DNA of 64,000 nucleotides from Streptomyces sp. NRRL S-350. Its GTDB lineage: Bacteria; Actinomycetota; Actinomycetes; Streptomycetales; Streptomycetaceae. Of this stretch, positions 53,487-62,292 are shown piece after piece. Below the pieces are notes generated by a model. The model saw only the letters and a program-made list of their open reading frames with translations, had not been told where the DNA came from and did no database searches. Where the stretch lies: contig NZ_JOHO01000012.1 of the NCBI RefSeq assembly GCF_000719705.1, positions 62,001 through 126,000 on the forward strand. Direction: 5' to 3'. The number at the start of each line of letters is the position of its first letter. Position 1 is the first letter of the stretch. The position numbers were made by a program, and so were the translations under genes.

Positions 53487-54023
53487 TCACCAAGGGCGGG
53501 GCCGCGGGTCCCTGCGGGGCACTCCGCCGTGGTGGTACCGGATGACCGCCTGGGCCAGGGCGTGCTCGGCCTGCCGCAGGCGTACGTCCTCCATGGACCC
53601 CTCGGACTTCGCCCAGTCCGGCAACGGCCGGTCGGGGAGCAGGGTGGTGAACGTCTGCCCGAGCTCCGCGATCCGCACGTCCCACTCGGTCAGCGCGTGC
53701 CGGAGGGTGCGCACCAGGAGGTCGACCGCCGCGACCGGGTCCGCGCCGTCCCCGCGGGCCTCCGTGGCCGCCTCCGCCAGCACGTCCTCGTCCAGGTCGC
53801 TGAAGAGATCGCGAAGTTCGGCGGTGTGCCGCAGGTGCCGTTCGAGGCCGTCCCGCAGGTCGCCACCCGGTGGCACCGCGGCTTCCTCGCAGGTCAACTG
53901 ATGGCCGACTGTGGGCGGCTGACCCCGCCGCTGGCCAGCCAGGGTGACTAGCACTCGTTCCGCCTGGGGGCCCAACGGCACCCGGCGTCGACTGCCGCGC
54001 CCACTGGAGATCGTGCTGCTCAT
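53487..54023 (-). CDS. Hypothetical protein, 178 residues
   Basis: Start ATG 54023. Helical acidic protein with DLFSDLDEDVLAEAATEARG and RTLRHALTEWDVRIAELGQ. No family. Leftward unit with the small basic protein gene downstream. Confidence 0.55.
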   Translation of the reverse strand: MSSTISSGRGSRRRVPLGPQAERVLVTLAGQRRGQPPTVGHQLTCEEAAVPPGGDLRDGLERHLRHTAELRDLFSDLDEDVLAEAATEARGDGADPVAAVDLLVRTLRHALTEWDVRIAELGQTFTTLLPDRPLPDWAKSEGSMEDVRLRQAEHALAQAVIRYHHGGVPRRDPRPRPW

Positions 54024-54187
54024 GCCTGGTCCAACGCGCGAACGCCTGAGCCGGCTACGGGAAGGCGGGGAAGGAGGTCGCCGGACCAGCCCCATCGGGC
54101 CCGGCCGCCCGGTGCCCCGCTGTGGACGGGCGGCGCGGGCCGAAGGTGGTCGTCAAGGGGCGGCGAGACGGGACTCCCGGCTGGCCG

Positions 54188-54203
54188 GTTTCGTCGACGA
54201 AAC
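54188..54203. promoter_or_regulatory. parS-like palindrome, copy 5, remote from par locus
   Basis: Perfect GTTTCGTCGACGAAAC, identical to copies 1 and 2 but about 34 kb away, upstream of the telomere-like operon. May be a second centromere site or an operator through which ParB controls that operon. Confidence 0.7.
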
Positions 54204-54226
54204 TGCCGCAGCCCCAGACGTCCGCA

Positions 54227-54250
54227 TGTCTTTTCGAGCAAGAAAAGACA
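54227..54250. promoter_or_regulatory. Inverted repeat TGTCTTTTC / GAAAAGACA before HTH gene
   Basis: Perfect 9-bp inverted repeat with a 6-base spacer, AT-rich against the surroundings. TTGGAC (54251-54256) and TAGAGT, 19 bases later, form a possible promoter immediately downstream. Probably the operator of the gene at 54325, whose product has an N-terminal HTH. Confidence 0.55.
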
Positions 54251-54324
54251 TTGGACAGGTGATGCCGCGCTCACATAGAGTGCTCTCACTGTCTTTCTCT
54301 CGATGCTGAGACTATGGAGTGTGC

Positions 54325-54957
54325 GTGTTCCTGACGACGGCTCAGGCGGGGAAGGCCCTGGGATGCTCGGGTCCGACCCTCAGAAAGCTGCTGGCCGCCG
54401 GGGTAGTCCCCGGCGCCTTCCCCGCTGGTCGTATGACCGTCATCCCAACAGACGCGGTCGAGCAGCTCCGGTCACGGGAGCGAGCCGACCTGGGCGCTCT
54501 GCGGCGACCCGAAATCGCGGTGCTGCGAGTGGGCAGTGGCGAACGCGTGGAAGAGCCCGACCGGGCATGGATCGGATTCCACGTCGACCGCTCCGAGCAC
54601 GAGCTGCTTGCTGCCCTGTCCGGCTGGTGGCGCTGCGACCCGGCCCGGGTGGCGGCTGGCGGGGTCCTGCCAGTGACGATCGCCGGTTTCGTAGTCGCCG
54701 TGCTGTCCGGACTCGACGAGTGGGTCGCCGATGGCACCGGGACCTCCCTGCGCTACCGCTTCACCGGTGCCCGCCTGGCCGGATACCTGACCGACCTCAC
54801 CGCTCCGGTTAATCGCATCACCACCGCACCGGCCGGCACCGACGACCGGCGCCTGGCCGACCTGCTGCTCGGCACCCGTCTGGCGTCCCAGTCGAGCGGG
54901 CCGATTGCCTATGTCAGCACCCGCACCACCACCGACCAGCCCACCGAAGGGGAGTGA
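54325..54957 (+). CDS. HTH protein, first gene of telomere-like operon
   Basis: 210 residues from GTG 54325 (GGAG 5 bases upstream); GTG 54319 is an alternative. N-terminal winged-HTH like MerR/Xis (LTTAQAGKALGCSGPTLRKLLAAGVV) followed by a domain with a beta and helix mix (VLPVTIAGFVVAVLSGLDEWVADG). Likely regulates the operon or binds its DNA in replication. Stop overlaps the next gene's upstream GTG, indicating coupling. Confidence 0.68.
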   Translation: MFLTTAQAGKALGCSGPTLRKLLAAGVVPGAFPAGRMTVIPTDAVEQLRSRERADLGALRRPEIAVLRVGSGERVEEPDRAWIGFHVDRSEHELLAALSGWWRCDPARVAAGGVLPVTIAGFVVAVLSGLDEWVADGTGTSLRYRFTGARLAGYLTDLTAPVNRITTAPAGTDDRRLADLLLGTRLASQSSGPIAYVSTRTTTDQPTEGE

Positions 54958-54962
54958 AACCC

Positions 54963-57167
54963 GTGAGCGAGACGTACAACGACAAGCTGACCGAGCTGCG
55001 CACGCTGCGCCCCCAGGTGGCGAAGGCGCAGAGCGCCGTCGAGACCGCAGAGAAGGTGCTCGCCACAAAGAAGACCGCCTTCGACGCCCTCGCCGACCAG
55101 CGCGCCAAGCTCGTGGTGGAACTCGCCCAGTTCGACGATGCCCAGGGCAAGGGCGAGACGATCGCCAAGGCCGCCGGGATGAAGCTCGCGGACGTCGTCC
55201 GGATCGCCCCTGTCCTGAGCCCTGTCAAGAACACCGCCGACGACACCGGAGCCGATGCTTCCACCGGCCCCTCCGAGAAGGCCGTCGGCACCGCAGCGCC
55301 GGTGTCGGCCGACACGACGGCGCAGCCCGTTCCCACCGGGGCCCCTGTGCCCGCCGTGCCGGAGACCCCCGCGGACGCCTCTAGCGGCCAGGCGCCCGCA
55401 TCGGTGTCGGCCGCCGAGGCCCGCCCGGTCCGAATCCTGCCCTCGCTTCCGCAGGGCCCGGCCGGAGAGCGGTATCTGATGCCCGTTGCCGACCTGCACA
55501 AGAAGCGGCCGGTCTGGGAACAGAAGTGGTACTCGACGGTGTGGCTGGACACCCGGACCGGCGCGTTGGCCATGGAGCCCCCGGCTACGAACGTCGTCCA
55601 GGTCGACCTCGGAGCCCGTCGGCCCGGCGACATCCTCGACGCGGTCACCTCCGTGGTGCCCGGTGTCCGGCGGATCTACATCACCGGCGGAGACCCCTGG
55701 CACATCGAGGCCGAGCGCTACTCCACGCTCAGGGACGCCGTGGCGGCCTGGCTCAACACGCCCAGCGAGCGGTGGGCGGAGAGCACCGGCGGCGGCCCGA
55801 ACCGCGATCAGCTCGCCAGCCACCTCGTCCACCACCGCAACCCGGTCGGCCGCTACATCCGGGCCGGGGCCGAGCGGAACAATCCGACGATCGAGATCCA
55901 CTCGGCTGGCGCGTGGTTCCAGCCCGACGGTGCGGATGTCGCCGTGGTCCGGCACGCCTTCATCCTCATGTACGAGGCCCTCAAGCAGCAGTGGGACGAC
56001 GTGGTGATGATGGCCGCCCCCAGCGCCATGGGTAAGGACCTGTGGAAGCGCACCATCCCGACCACCGGCCAGTGGGCGGAGGGCTTCCCGGTGATGAGCG
56101 AGGAGCTGCGCGGACTGCTGCACGCCACCGCCGGCCAGGGCCGCACCGAGCTGATCGTGCCGCCGCGCGTCCCGGAGCAGCTGCCCGCCCTGTTCGAGGC
56201 CGACCGCACCTTCGCCTATGCGCGGCACACCCACCGCAGCAGCGTCGGAACCCCCCGCCGTGTCACCGGCCGGGAGTTCGCGGCGATGGACGCCAAGCAG
56301 CGGCGCAGGGCCCTGTACGACCCCTCGCACTGGCACATCCGCGCGACCGTCCCGAACGGCTGGGAGCACGTCGGAGTCCTGCCCGCGCCGGTGCCCGGCG
56401 AGCGCGCCTGGGAGTACCCGGCCACCCCGGGCACTACGTTCACCACCTGGGCCGGTGGCCGCGAAGTTCTCCTCGCGCTGGAGAACCCGCAGAAGCTCCC
56501 GTGGCGGATCGAGGTGCTGGACGGCCTGGTCTGGCAGGAGGGTGACCCGCTCGACGAGTGGTCGAACAAGCTCAAGGCCGCCTGGTCGTACCTGCTGGGC
56601 CTGTCCCAGATGCACGGCGACGAGCGCACCCGCCGCGCCGCCTACCTCGCCTCTCGCGGCATCCGCTCGATCCAGCTGCTCGGCATCGGGGCCTTCGCCC
56701 AGCGTCCGCGCGTCAACCACGGCAGCACACCGATCGACCAGACGGTCCCGGACGGCGCGATGATCACCGGTCAGACCGGGGACCGGATCCTCTGGGAGCG
56801 GGCCACCCCCAACTCCAGGGACCCCTGGGCGCACCCGGAGTGGAGCGCCGGGCTCTGGTCGGACGCCCGCGCCGCCCTGCTCGACATGACGGTCAAGGAC
56901 GAGGCCAACAAGAAGACCATCGGCCGGGTCGGCGCCCTGCACCTGCCGCCCCGCTCGGTCGTGGCCCTGCGCACCGACGCGATCTACACCACCGAGCCGA
57001 TCGGCCACTGGCCGTACTTCGGCCGCCCCGGCGAGTACCTGCTCAAGGGCCACCTCACCGGACCGGTCGACGCCCCCGTCACCGAGGACGGCCTGCTGGC
57101 CTTGCGCAACCAGGGCCGCATCCAGCTCACCCAGACCCGCCAGGACAACCAGGGAGGTACGCGATGA
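54963..57167 (+). CDS. Tap-like telomere-associated protein, possibly related to family-B DNA polymerases
   Basis: 734 residues from GTG 54963 (an earlier GTG at 54954 is possible). N-terminal coiled coil (about 5-60), Pro/Ala/Thr linker (90-155), then an alpha/beta domain (VWLDTRTGALAMEPP...), and a long globular part. Motif-like positions: ADRTFAYARHTHR near 412 (polymerase motif A-like Asp and Tyr), GIRSIQLLGIGAF near 564 (motif B-like), RTDAIYTTEP near 668 (motif C-like). The size is close to Tap of Streptomyces chromosomes (~740), and the next gene is a 233-residue DNA-binding protein coupled by ATGA, like tap-tpg. Identity is inferred. Confidence 0.6.
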   Translation: MSETYNDKLTELRTLRPQVAKAQSAVETAEKVLATKKTAFDALADQRAKLVVELAQFDDAQGKGETIAKAAGMKLADVVRIAPVLSPVKNTADDTGADASTGPSEKAVGTAAPVSADTTAQPVPTGAPVPAVPETPADASSGQAPASVSAAEARPVRILPSLPQGPAGERYLMPVADLHKKRPVWEQKWYSTVWLDTRTGALAMEPPATNVVQVDLGARRPGDILDAVTSVVPGVRRIYITGGDPWHIEAERYSTLRDAVAAWLNTPSERWAESTGGGPNRDQLASHLVHHRNPVGRYIRAGAERNNPTIEIHSAGAWFQPDGADVAVVRHAFILMYEALKQQWDDVVMMAAPSAMGKDLWKRTIPTTGQWAEGFPVMSEELRGLLHATAGQGRTELIVPPRVPEQLPALFEADRTFAYARHTHRSSVGTPRRVTGREFAAMDAKQRRRALYDPSHWHIRATVPNGWEHVGVLPAPVPGERAWEYPATPGTTFTTWAGGREVLLALENPQKLPWRIEVLDGLVWQEGDPLDEWSNKLKAAWSYLLGLSQMHGDERTRRAAYLASRGIRSIQLLGIGAFAQRPRVNHGSTPIDQTVPDGAMITGQTGDRILWERATPNSRDPWAHPEWSAGLWSDARAALLDMTVKDEANKKTIGRVGALHLPPRSVVALRTDAIYTTEPIGHWPYFGRPGEYLLKGHLTGPVDAPVTEDGLLALRNQGRIQLTQTRQDNQGGTR

Positions 57168-57865
57168 GCCCCGCCGACCCGGCCAACCCCAACGAGGCCG
57201 CCCGGCTGACCCAGGAACTTCTCGACGAGGGCTACACCAAGCGCCAGGTCGGCACCATGCTCGACCGCAATCCCAGCTACGTCAGCCAGTTCTGGTCCAA
57301 GGGCAAGGGCGCCAGCGTGGTCGGCGCGCTACGCCAGTTGATCCAGGCGGTGCGCGGCGGCGAACGGGACATCGAGGCGCTTTCCGCCATCGCGGCCCCC
57401 AACGTCAAGCGCCGCACCACCAAGGGCGGCCAGAAGGCCCGGGTGCGGGGCAAGGACATCATCGGCCAGGAGGGGCGCGCTATGACCGGCCGCGCCGGGA
57501 AGCAGGCGATCGGGACGGGTGCCTCCCACCTGGCGAAGGTCGTGCGCTCCACCGGCTCGGCCGGCGGGCGCCTGGCGTTCACCGTACGGATGCGCTCCGA
57601 CCAGTTCACCCTCTCCGCCGGTGACGACGGGGACTCGCCGGGCCTCCGCCGCGGGTTCCTGCCCCGCTCCGACGGCACCGAGGAGAGGTCCTACGGGGAC
57701 TCCGTCAACCAGGGCTTCGACGCGGCGGAGTGGACCGAGCGGGTCGACCGCCACCACGGCGACGTCACCGAGGCCATGCAGGAGTGGCTGGTCGAGACGG
57801 GCCGGGCCGTTCCCGACGCCAAGGTCGAGTACCTGGAAGTCCGCGGCTGGGTACCCCGGTCCTGA
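57164..57865 (+). CDS. Terminal-protein-like (Tpg-like) DNA-binding protein
   Basis: 233 residues. N-terminal HTH (LTQELLDEGYTKRQVGTMLDRNPSYVSQFW) about 14-45, basic middle (KRRTTKGGQKARVRGK), then a C-terminal domain with EWTERVDRHHGDVTEAM and VEYLEVRGWVP. Tpg proteins (~185 residues) have a similar N-terminal HTH, middle arginine-rich part and a hydrophobic/acidic C-terminal end, and follow tap in an operon. A priming Tyr/Ser/Thr cannot be picked by eye. Alternatively a plasmid repressor. Confidence 0.55.
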   Translation: MSPADPANPNEAARLTQELLDEGYTKRQVGTMLDRNPSYVSQFWSKGKGASVVGALRQLIQAVRGGERDIEALSAIAAPNVKRRTTKGGQKARVRGKDIIGQEGRAMTGRAGKQAIGTGASHLAKVVRSTGSAGGRLAFTVRMRSDQFTLSAGDDGDSPGLRRGFLPRSDGTEERSYGDSVNQGFDAAEWTERVDRHHGDVTEAMQEWLVETGRAVPDAKVEYLEVRGWVPRS

Positions 57866-57936
57866 CACAGCCATCACACCCGGGCGCCGCCGCCCTGCTC
57901 ACCCGCACCGCTCCCCCAGAGAAGAGGACATCCGTC

Positions 57937-60405
57937 GTGAACCCCACCGTCGGCCAGCAGGGCGACAAGCTGTCCGAGCAGGCCGCCGCCGACCTGGCCA
58001 GCGCCAGGGCCCTGGCAGAAGCCGTGATCCCCGGCCGCCGCCCGGTGCCGCCGAAGGTCCGGATCGCGCCGATGCGCGACTACCAGCGCAGGGCCGTCTC
58101 GGCGGCCTACCGCGAGGTCAGGCACGGCGGCCGGGCGATCCTGGAGATGGCGTGCGGCGCTGGCAAGACGCTGGTCTCCGCAAACTGCGCCAAGCGCCTC
58201 GCGCGATACGGCCGCGTCCTGGTGCTGATGCCGACGATCGAACTTCTGGAGCAGACAGCCCGCTCGTGGAGCAGCATCGGCGGCCGAACGGGCACCGCGA
58301 TCGCCGCCTGCTCCAAGGAGGAGGCACTCGAGAGCGCGGAGGCCGGCGGCCACGTCGAAGGCCACGTCACCACCGACGCCGCCGAGCTGTCCGACCTCAT
58401 CGCCCGGGTGCCCGCGGGCAAGCCCGTCACCGTGTACGCGACGTACGCCTCCCTGGAGAGGATCGTCAAGGCGCACGAGGAGTTCCGCCTCCCCGGGTGG
58501 GACCTCGTGATCATCGACGAGGCCCACCGCACCGCGGGTGCCCTGGACAAGACCTGGGCCGCCGTCCACAAGGACGCCAAGGTCCCGGCCGAGCGGCGGC
58601 TGTACTTCACCGCCACCCCGCGCATCGCCGACGAACCGGCCGAAGGCGACCTCTCCGACCTGGTGCTGGGCAGCTCCCGCAGCCTGTACTCGATGGACGA
58701 CGAGGAGGTTTTCGGGCGCACCGTCTTCCGGTGGACGTTCGAAGAGGGGGTCACCGGCGGCTGGATCGCGGACTACCAGATCATCGTGCCGGTGGTCACC
58801 GACGAGGACCTGCGCCAACTGCTGTCGCTCCCGGCCGTCTCCGACCTGCGCTCCCAGCGCACCAACGAAGACCTGCAGAGGCTCGCGCTGCAGGTCGCGG
58901 TGCTGCGGGCGATCGCCGACCTCGGGCTCCGCCGGGTCATCAGCTTCCACGCCCGGATCGACTACGCGCGGAAGTTCGCGGCCTCCCTGGTGGAGACCGC
59001 CGACCTGCTCCCGGACTACGACCGGCCCGAGCGAATCTGGGCCAAGGCGGTGGCTGGCACGGACCCGCGCCGCATCCGCCAGGCCGCCTTCGACGAGTTC
59101 CGGGCCCACACCGGGCTCCGGCCAGGGGAGGAGGGCGAGGAGTGCGGCATCCTGTGCAACGCTCGCTTGCTGGCCGAAGGCATTGACATGCCCACGGTCG
59201 ACGCCATCGTCTTCGCCGACCCGAAGACGAGCCCGGTGGACATCGTGCAGGCCCTGGGCCGGGCCGTCCGCCAAGCCCCCAACGAGGGCAAGACCGCCTA
59301 CGTCATCATCCCCGTCTACATCGCCTCCCCTGACCACGAAGCCGGTGACGACGAGGCCGACGACCTCCCCGTCGCCGACCCGGCGATCGTCACCCCGGCC
59401 GGCCCCCAGGTCCAGGAGGAGGCCGACGCCGCCATCCAGTCCTCCGCGTTCCGCTCCGTCCTGCACGTCCTGCGTGCCCTCGCCTCCGTCGACTCCCGGG
59501 TCGTCGGCCGCATCGCCGACCTGCGCACCCACCGCTCCCAGCCCGGCACCACCTTCAACACCGGCCCCGTCCGGCTCACGGCCGCCGCCCCGCAGGCCGA
59601 CGCCGAGGACAGCGGCCCGCAGGACGAGACCGTCGCCACGGAGACCGAGGCCGCGGTGACGCAGCCGGCGGACCCGATCGAGTGGCTGCGCATCAAGGCC
59701 AGCGCCCACGCGGCCGAGATCCTGCGCTCACTGAAGCTCCGGATGTTCAGCCCGCGCACCCAGGAGTGGGAGCGGATGTGGGCCCGCGCCGCGGAGTTCT
59801 ACATCGAGCACCACCACCTCGACGTCACCGACAAGGACCGGCACCAGGAGCTGATCACCTGGCTCGGCAACCAGCGCTACCTGCGCGAGCAGGGCACCCT
59901 GGACGCGGCCCGGGTCTCCGAGCTGAACGCCATCGGAATGATCTGGGACAAGCACGCCCACGCCTGGGCGCGCGGCGCGGCCTACGCCACGGCCTACCAG
60001 AAGACCCACGACCACCTGGCCGCGAAGACGAAGGAGCAGCTGGACGGGTACAACATCGGCCGCTGGCTGGAGCGCCAGCGCAAGGCCGACAACCTCACCC
60101 CCGAACAGAACGCGCTCCTCGACGCGCTGGACCCACTGTGGCGCCTGGAGCCGGACTGGAACCGCTCCTACCGGCGTCTGGTGGCCTACCTCGCGGCCGG
60201 CGGGACGCTCGACGGCCCGGTCAACCGCACCGGTGTGGAGACCGACCCCACCTTCCGCCCCGGCTCCTGGCTGCGCAAGCAGGACAAGGCGCGGTCCGCA
60301 GGCGCGCTGACGACCCAGCAGATCAGCCTGCTGGACGCCCTGCACGAGCAGCACGGCGGCACGGCACCGGCTGCCGCCACCTCCGGATCGGAGCACCGCG
60401 GATGA
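57937..60405 (+). CDS. DEAD/DEAH-box helicase with helicase-associated domains
   Basis: 822 residues from GTG 57937. Superfamily-2 motifs: I CGAGKT (about 71-77), II DEAH (about 191-194), III FTATPR (about 223), VI QALGRAVRQ (about 437). After residue 620, helicase-associated repeats rich in Trp/Leu (ITWLGNQRYLREQGTLDAAR; IGRWLERQRKADNLTPEQNALL; FRPGSWLRKQDKARSAG) are seen, the type common in helicases of Streptomyces linear replicons. It likely unwinds or remodels DNA near replication or telomere ends. Third member of the operon, about 70 bases after the Tpg-like gene. Confidence 0.88.
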   Translation: MNPTVGQQGDKLSEQAAADLASARALAEAVIPGRRPVPPKVRIAPMRDYQRRAVSAAYREVRHGGRAILEMACGAGKTLVSANCAKRLARYGRVLVLMPTIELLEQTARSWSSIGGRTGTAIAACSKEEALESAEAGGHVEGHVTTDAAELSDLIARVPAGKPVTVYATYASLERIVKAHEEFRLPGWDLVIIDEAHRTAGALDKTWAAVHKDAKVPAERRLYFTATPRIADEPAEGDLSDLVLGSSRSLYSMDDEEVFGRTVFRWTFEEGVTGGWIADYQIIVPVVTDEDLRQLLSLPAVSDLRSQRTNEDLQRLALQVAVLRAIADLGLRRVISFHARIDYARKFAASLVETADLLPDYDRPERIWAKAVAGTDPRRIRQAAFDEFRAHTGLRPGEEGEECGILCNARLLAEGIDMPTVDAIVFADPKTSPVDIVQALGRAVRQAPNEGKTAYVIIPVYIASPDHEAGDDEADDLPVADPAIVTPAGPQVQEEADAAIQSSAFRSVLHVLRALASVDSRVVGRIADLRTHRSQPGTTFNTGPVRLTAAAPQADAEDSGPQDETVATETEAAVTQPADPIEWLRIKASAHAAEILRSLKLRMFSPRTQEWERMWARAAEFYIEHHHLDVTDKDRHQELITWLGNQRYLREQGTLDAARVSELNAIGMIWDKHAHAWARGAAYATAYQKTHDHLAAKTKEQLDGYNIGRWLERQRKADNLTPEQNALLDALDPLWRLEPDWNRSYRRLVAYLAAGGTLDGPVNRTGVETDPTFRPGSWLRKQDKARSAGALTTQQISLLDALHEQHGGTAPAAATSGSEHRG

Positions 60406-61073
60406 ACGGCTACGGCCGCATCCTGCTCGCGCAGCACCTCATGGCCGCCGGCCACTCCCTGGACTACGCCGACGGCGCCATCGCCCGAGACGAGCTCGAC
60501 GTCCTCGACTGGGCCGCCAGTGCCGCGGAGTCGGTGATGTTCGACAGCCCCCGCGACCGCGGCGACGACTACGGCCAGGGGTGGATGGACGGCGTAGCGG
60601 CCACCGAGGAGCGGCTGCTCGTCGAAGCCGAACGGGCCCGCCTTGAGGCAGCCGCCGCCGACATCACCGTCCCGCCGCAGTCGCCGTCGCTGCGCCCCGA
60701 GCTGGCCGAGCGGGCCGCCGCCCGCGTCGCCGAGCGGCAGGGCTCGCTCGCCCGCGCGCTGACGCCCCGTCCGGCCCGGCTGCCCGCCCGGCCGGAAGGG
60801 CCGTTCGTTGAGGACGAGTGCAGGCAGCCCCTGGACGAAGAGGGGGAGCCGGTCCGTCTGGACGTCCACCACGTCGACGGCCAGTTGCTGATCCCGGCCG
60901 AGCAGGTGACCGCCATGGTGAGGGGCATCGCCCATCTCTGGAGGCACCAGCGCGGTGGGGGAGCGCCGCTCGACCTGGACACCACCGCGCGGCTGTGCCA
61001 GTCCCTGGAGGACTACGCCGACAGCCTCGACGCCGAACTCGCCGCCGCCGACCTCTCCAACCGGACGCCCTGA
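60402..61073 (+). CDS. Hypothetical acidic protein
   Basis: 223 residues, start coupled to the helicase stop (ATGA). Acidic, largely helical with Pro-rich middle (ALTPRPARLPARPEGP). No domain recognised. Last gene of the helicase operon. Confidence 0.6.
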   Translation: MNGYGRILLAQHLMAAGHSLDYADGAIARDELDVLDWAASAAESVMFDSPRDRGDDYGQGWMDGVAATEERLLVEAERARLEAAAADITVPPQSPSLRPELAERAAARVAERQGSLARALTPRPARLPARPEGPFVEDECRQPLDEEGEPVRLDVHHVDGQLLIPAEQVTAMVRGIAHLWRHQRGGGAPLDLDTTARLCQSLEDYADSLDAELAAADLSNRTP

Positions 61074-61168
61074 CGGCCGACGGCCGAGAACAACCTCCCG
61101 TCCGGCTGGGGCCGCCCAGCCCCGGCCGGCCACCAGCCGAACCCGAACCGCACTGAGGGGAAACCGCC

Positions 61169-61660
61169 ATGGACGCGAACACCGTCGTCACGATCGGCAG
61201 CACCGTCATCGCCGCCGCAGCAGCGCTCGGGGGCACGTTACTGGGCCACCTCATGCAGCAGCGGGCCACCCGCGCCCAGCAGCAGATCCAGACCTCCGAG
61301 GCCCGTCGCGCCGAGATCCTCGCCACGGTGACCGCCCTGGTGAGCGCCCTCGACAACCACCGCCGCGCCCAGATCGTCCGCACCCGCGCCCTGGCTCTCA
61401 ACCCCAGCGCTCCCGAGCAGGTCGACCAGGAGCACTCCCCGGCCGTCCACGAGACCCGCAGCGCCGTCACCCCGCCGCGCCTCGCCCTGCGGATGACCTG
61501 CCCTGCCCTCGCCCCCGCAGCGGAGGCCGCCGTCGCCGCAACCTTCGCCCTTCGCGGCGCCGCCTCGCTCGCCGAGGTCGACCGCCTGCGCATCAGGGCG
61601 AAGGCCGCTTGCGACGCCCTGGTGGCAGAAGCCAGCACCCAACTGGCGACAGCCGTCTGA
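61169..61660 (+). CDS. Membrane-anchored small protein
   Basis: 163 residues. One N-terminal membrane segment (VVTIGSTVIAAAAALGGTLLG) then a helical soluble domain (ARRAEILATVTALVSALDNHRR) and Ala-rich C-terminus. Membrane anchor with coiled coil; unknown function. Confidence 0.6.
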   Translation: MDANTVVTIGSTVIAAAAALGGTLLGHLMQQRATRAQQQIQTSEARRAEILATVTALVSALDNHRRAQIVRTRALALNPSAPEQVDQEHSPAVHETRSAVTPPRLALRMTCPALAPAAEAAVAATFALRGAASLAEVDRLRIRAKAACDALVAEASTQLATAV

Positions 61661-61884
61661 CAGAAGGCCAGGACGCCCGGCCCAGCCCCGGCGGATCCCG
61701 GCACGCCTCGCACGGCTGAGCTTCCGTCAGTCCTGTTCGAGCGGCGCGGTGCTAGCCTGAAATCTCATCGCCCCGCTTCGGGATGGCCCTCCGGGCCGGC
61801 GCGGCTCGCGCCCCTCATCAGCCCCCTATGGGGATAGCACCAGGCCGATCAGTGCTGGTGTCTCCCATGATGAAGAGGTCCACG
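61661..61884. other. Intergenic promoter region
   Basis: 224 bases without a gene. TAGCCT (around 61753) is a plausible actinobacterial -10. A short inverted repeat (CACCAG / CTGGTG) lies near the following start. Confidence 0.35.
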
Positions 61885-62196
61885 ATGAAGTACCACGAGT
61901 TGACCGCTGCGCAGAAGAAGAAGGCGCAGGGCATCCTCCAGCGGCTCCACTCCGAGGGCGTTCTGGAATCCGTCTCGCAGGTCGCCGTGCATTTCGACAA
62001 TGCCTGCGCCTGGGATGCCGGGACCATCACCCTGGCCACGCTGCTGGACCGTACCGGATGGACTCGCACCGCGCCCGTGGAGACAATCCACCGCGCCGAG
62101 CTGCCCGCCGGTGTGCTGCGGCACGTCCGTACGGTTCTGGCCGCCGAGGGATCGACGGCTTCCAAGGAGGCGCTGGAGCTGCTGCCCGAGGTCTGA
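61885..62196 (+). CDS. Small helical protein, 103 residues
   Basis: ATG 61885 with AGAGGT upstream chosen over in-frame ATGs at 61867 and 61870. Sequence MKYHELTAAQKKKAQGILQR suggests an amphipathic helix; the remainder is mixed. No domain recognised; a strong bidirectional terminator follows. Confidence 0.6.
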   Translation: MKYHELTAAQKKKAQGILQRLHSEGVLESVSQVAVHFDNACAWDAGTITLATLLDRTGWTRTAPVETIHRAELPAGVLRHVRTVLAAEGSTASKEALELLPEV

Positions 62197-62227
62197 TCCC
62201 CCTTACCCGGGAGAGATCCCCGGAGGC

Positions 62228-62268
62228 GACGAAGCGGCGGACGCCACCCTGGCGTCCGCCGCTTCGTC
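62228..62268. terminator. Bidirectional terminator
   Basis: Perfect 19-bp stem beginning GACGAAGCGGCGGACGCCA, loop CCC. It separates the rightward small gene from the leftward 235-residue gene. Confidence 0.85.
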
Positions 62269-62292
62269 GTCCCACCGCGGTGCGGTTACCGC

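Noticed and set aside
57874..59709. 611-codon minus-strand frame opposite the helicase
   Set aside because: Antisense of a helicase with all SF2 motifs.
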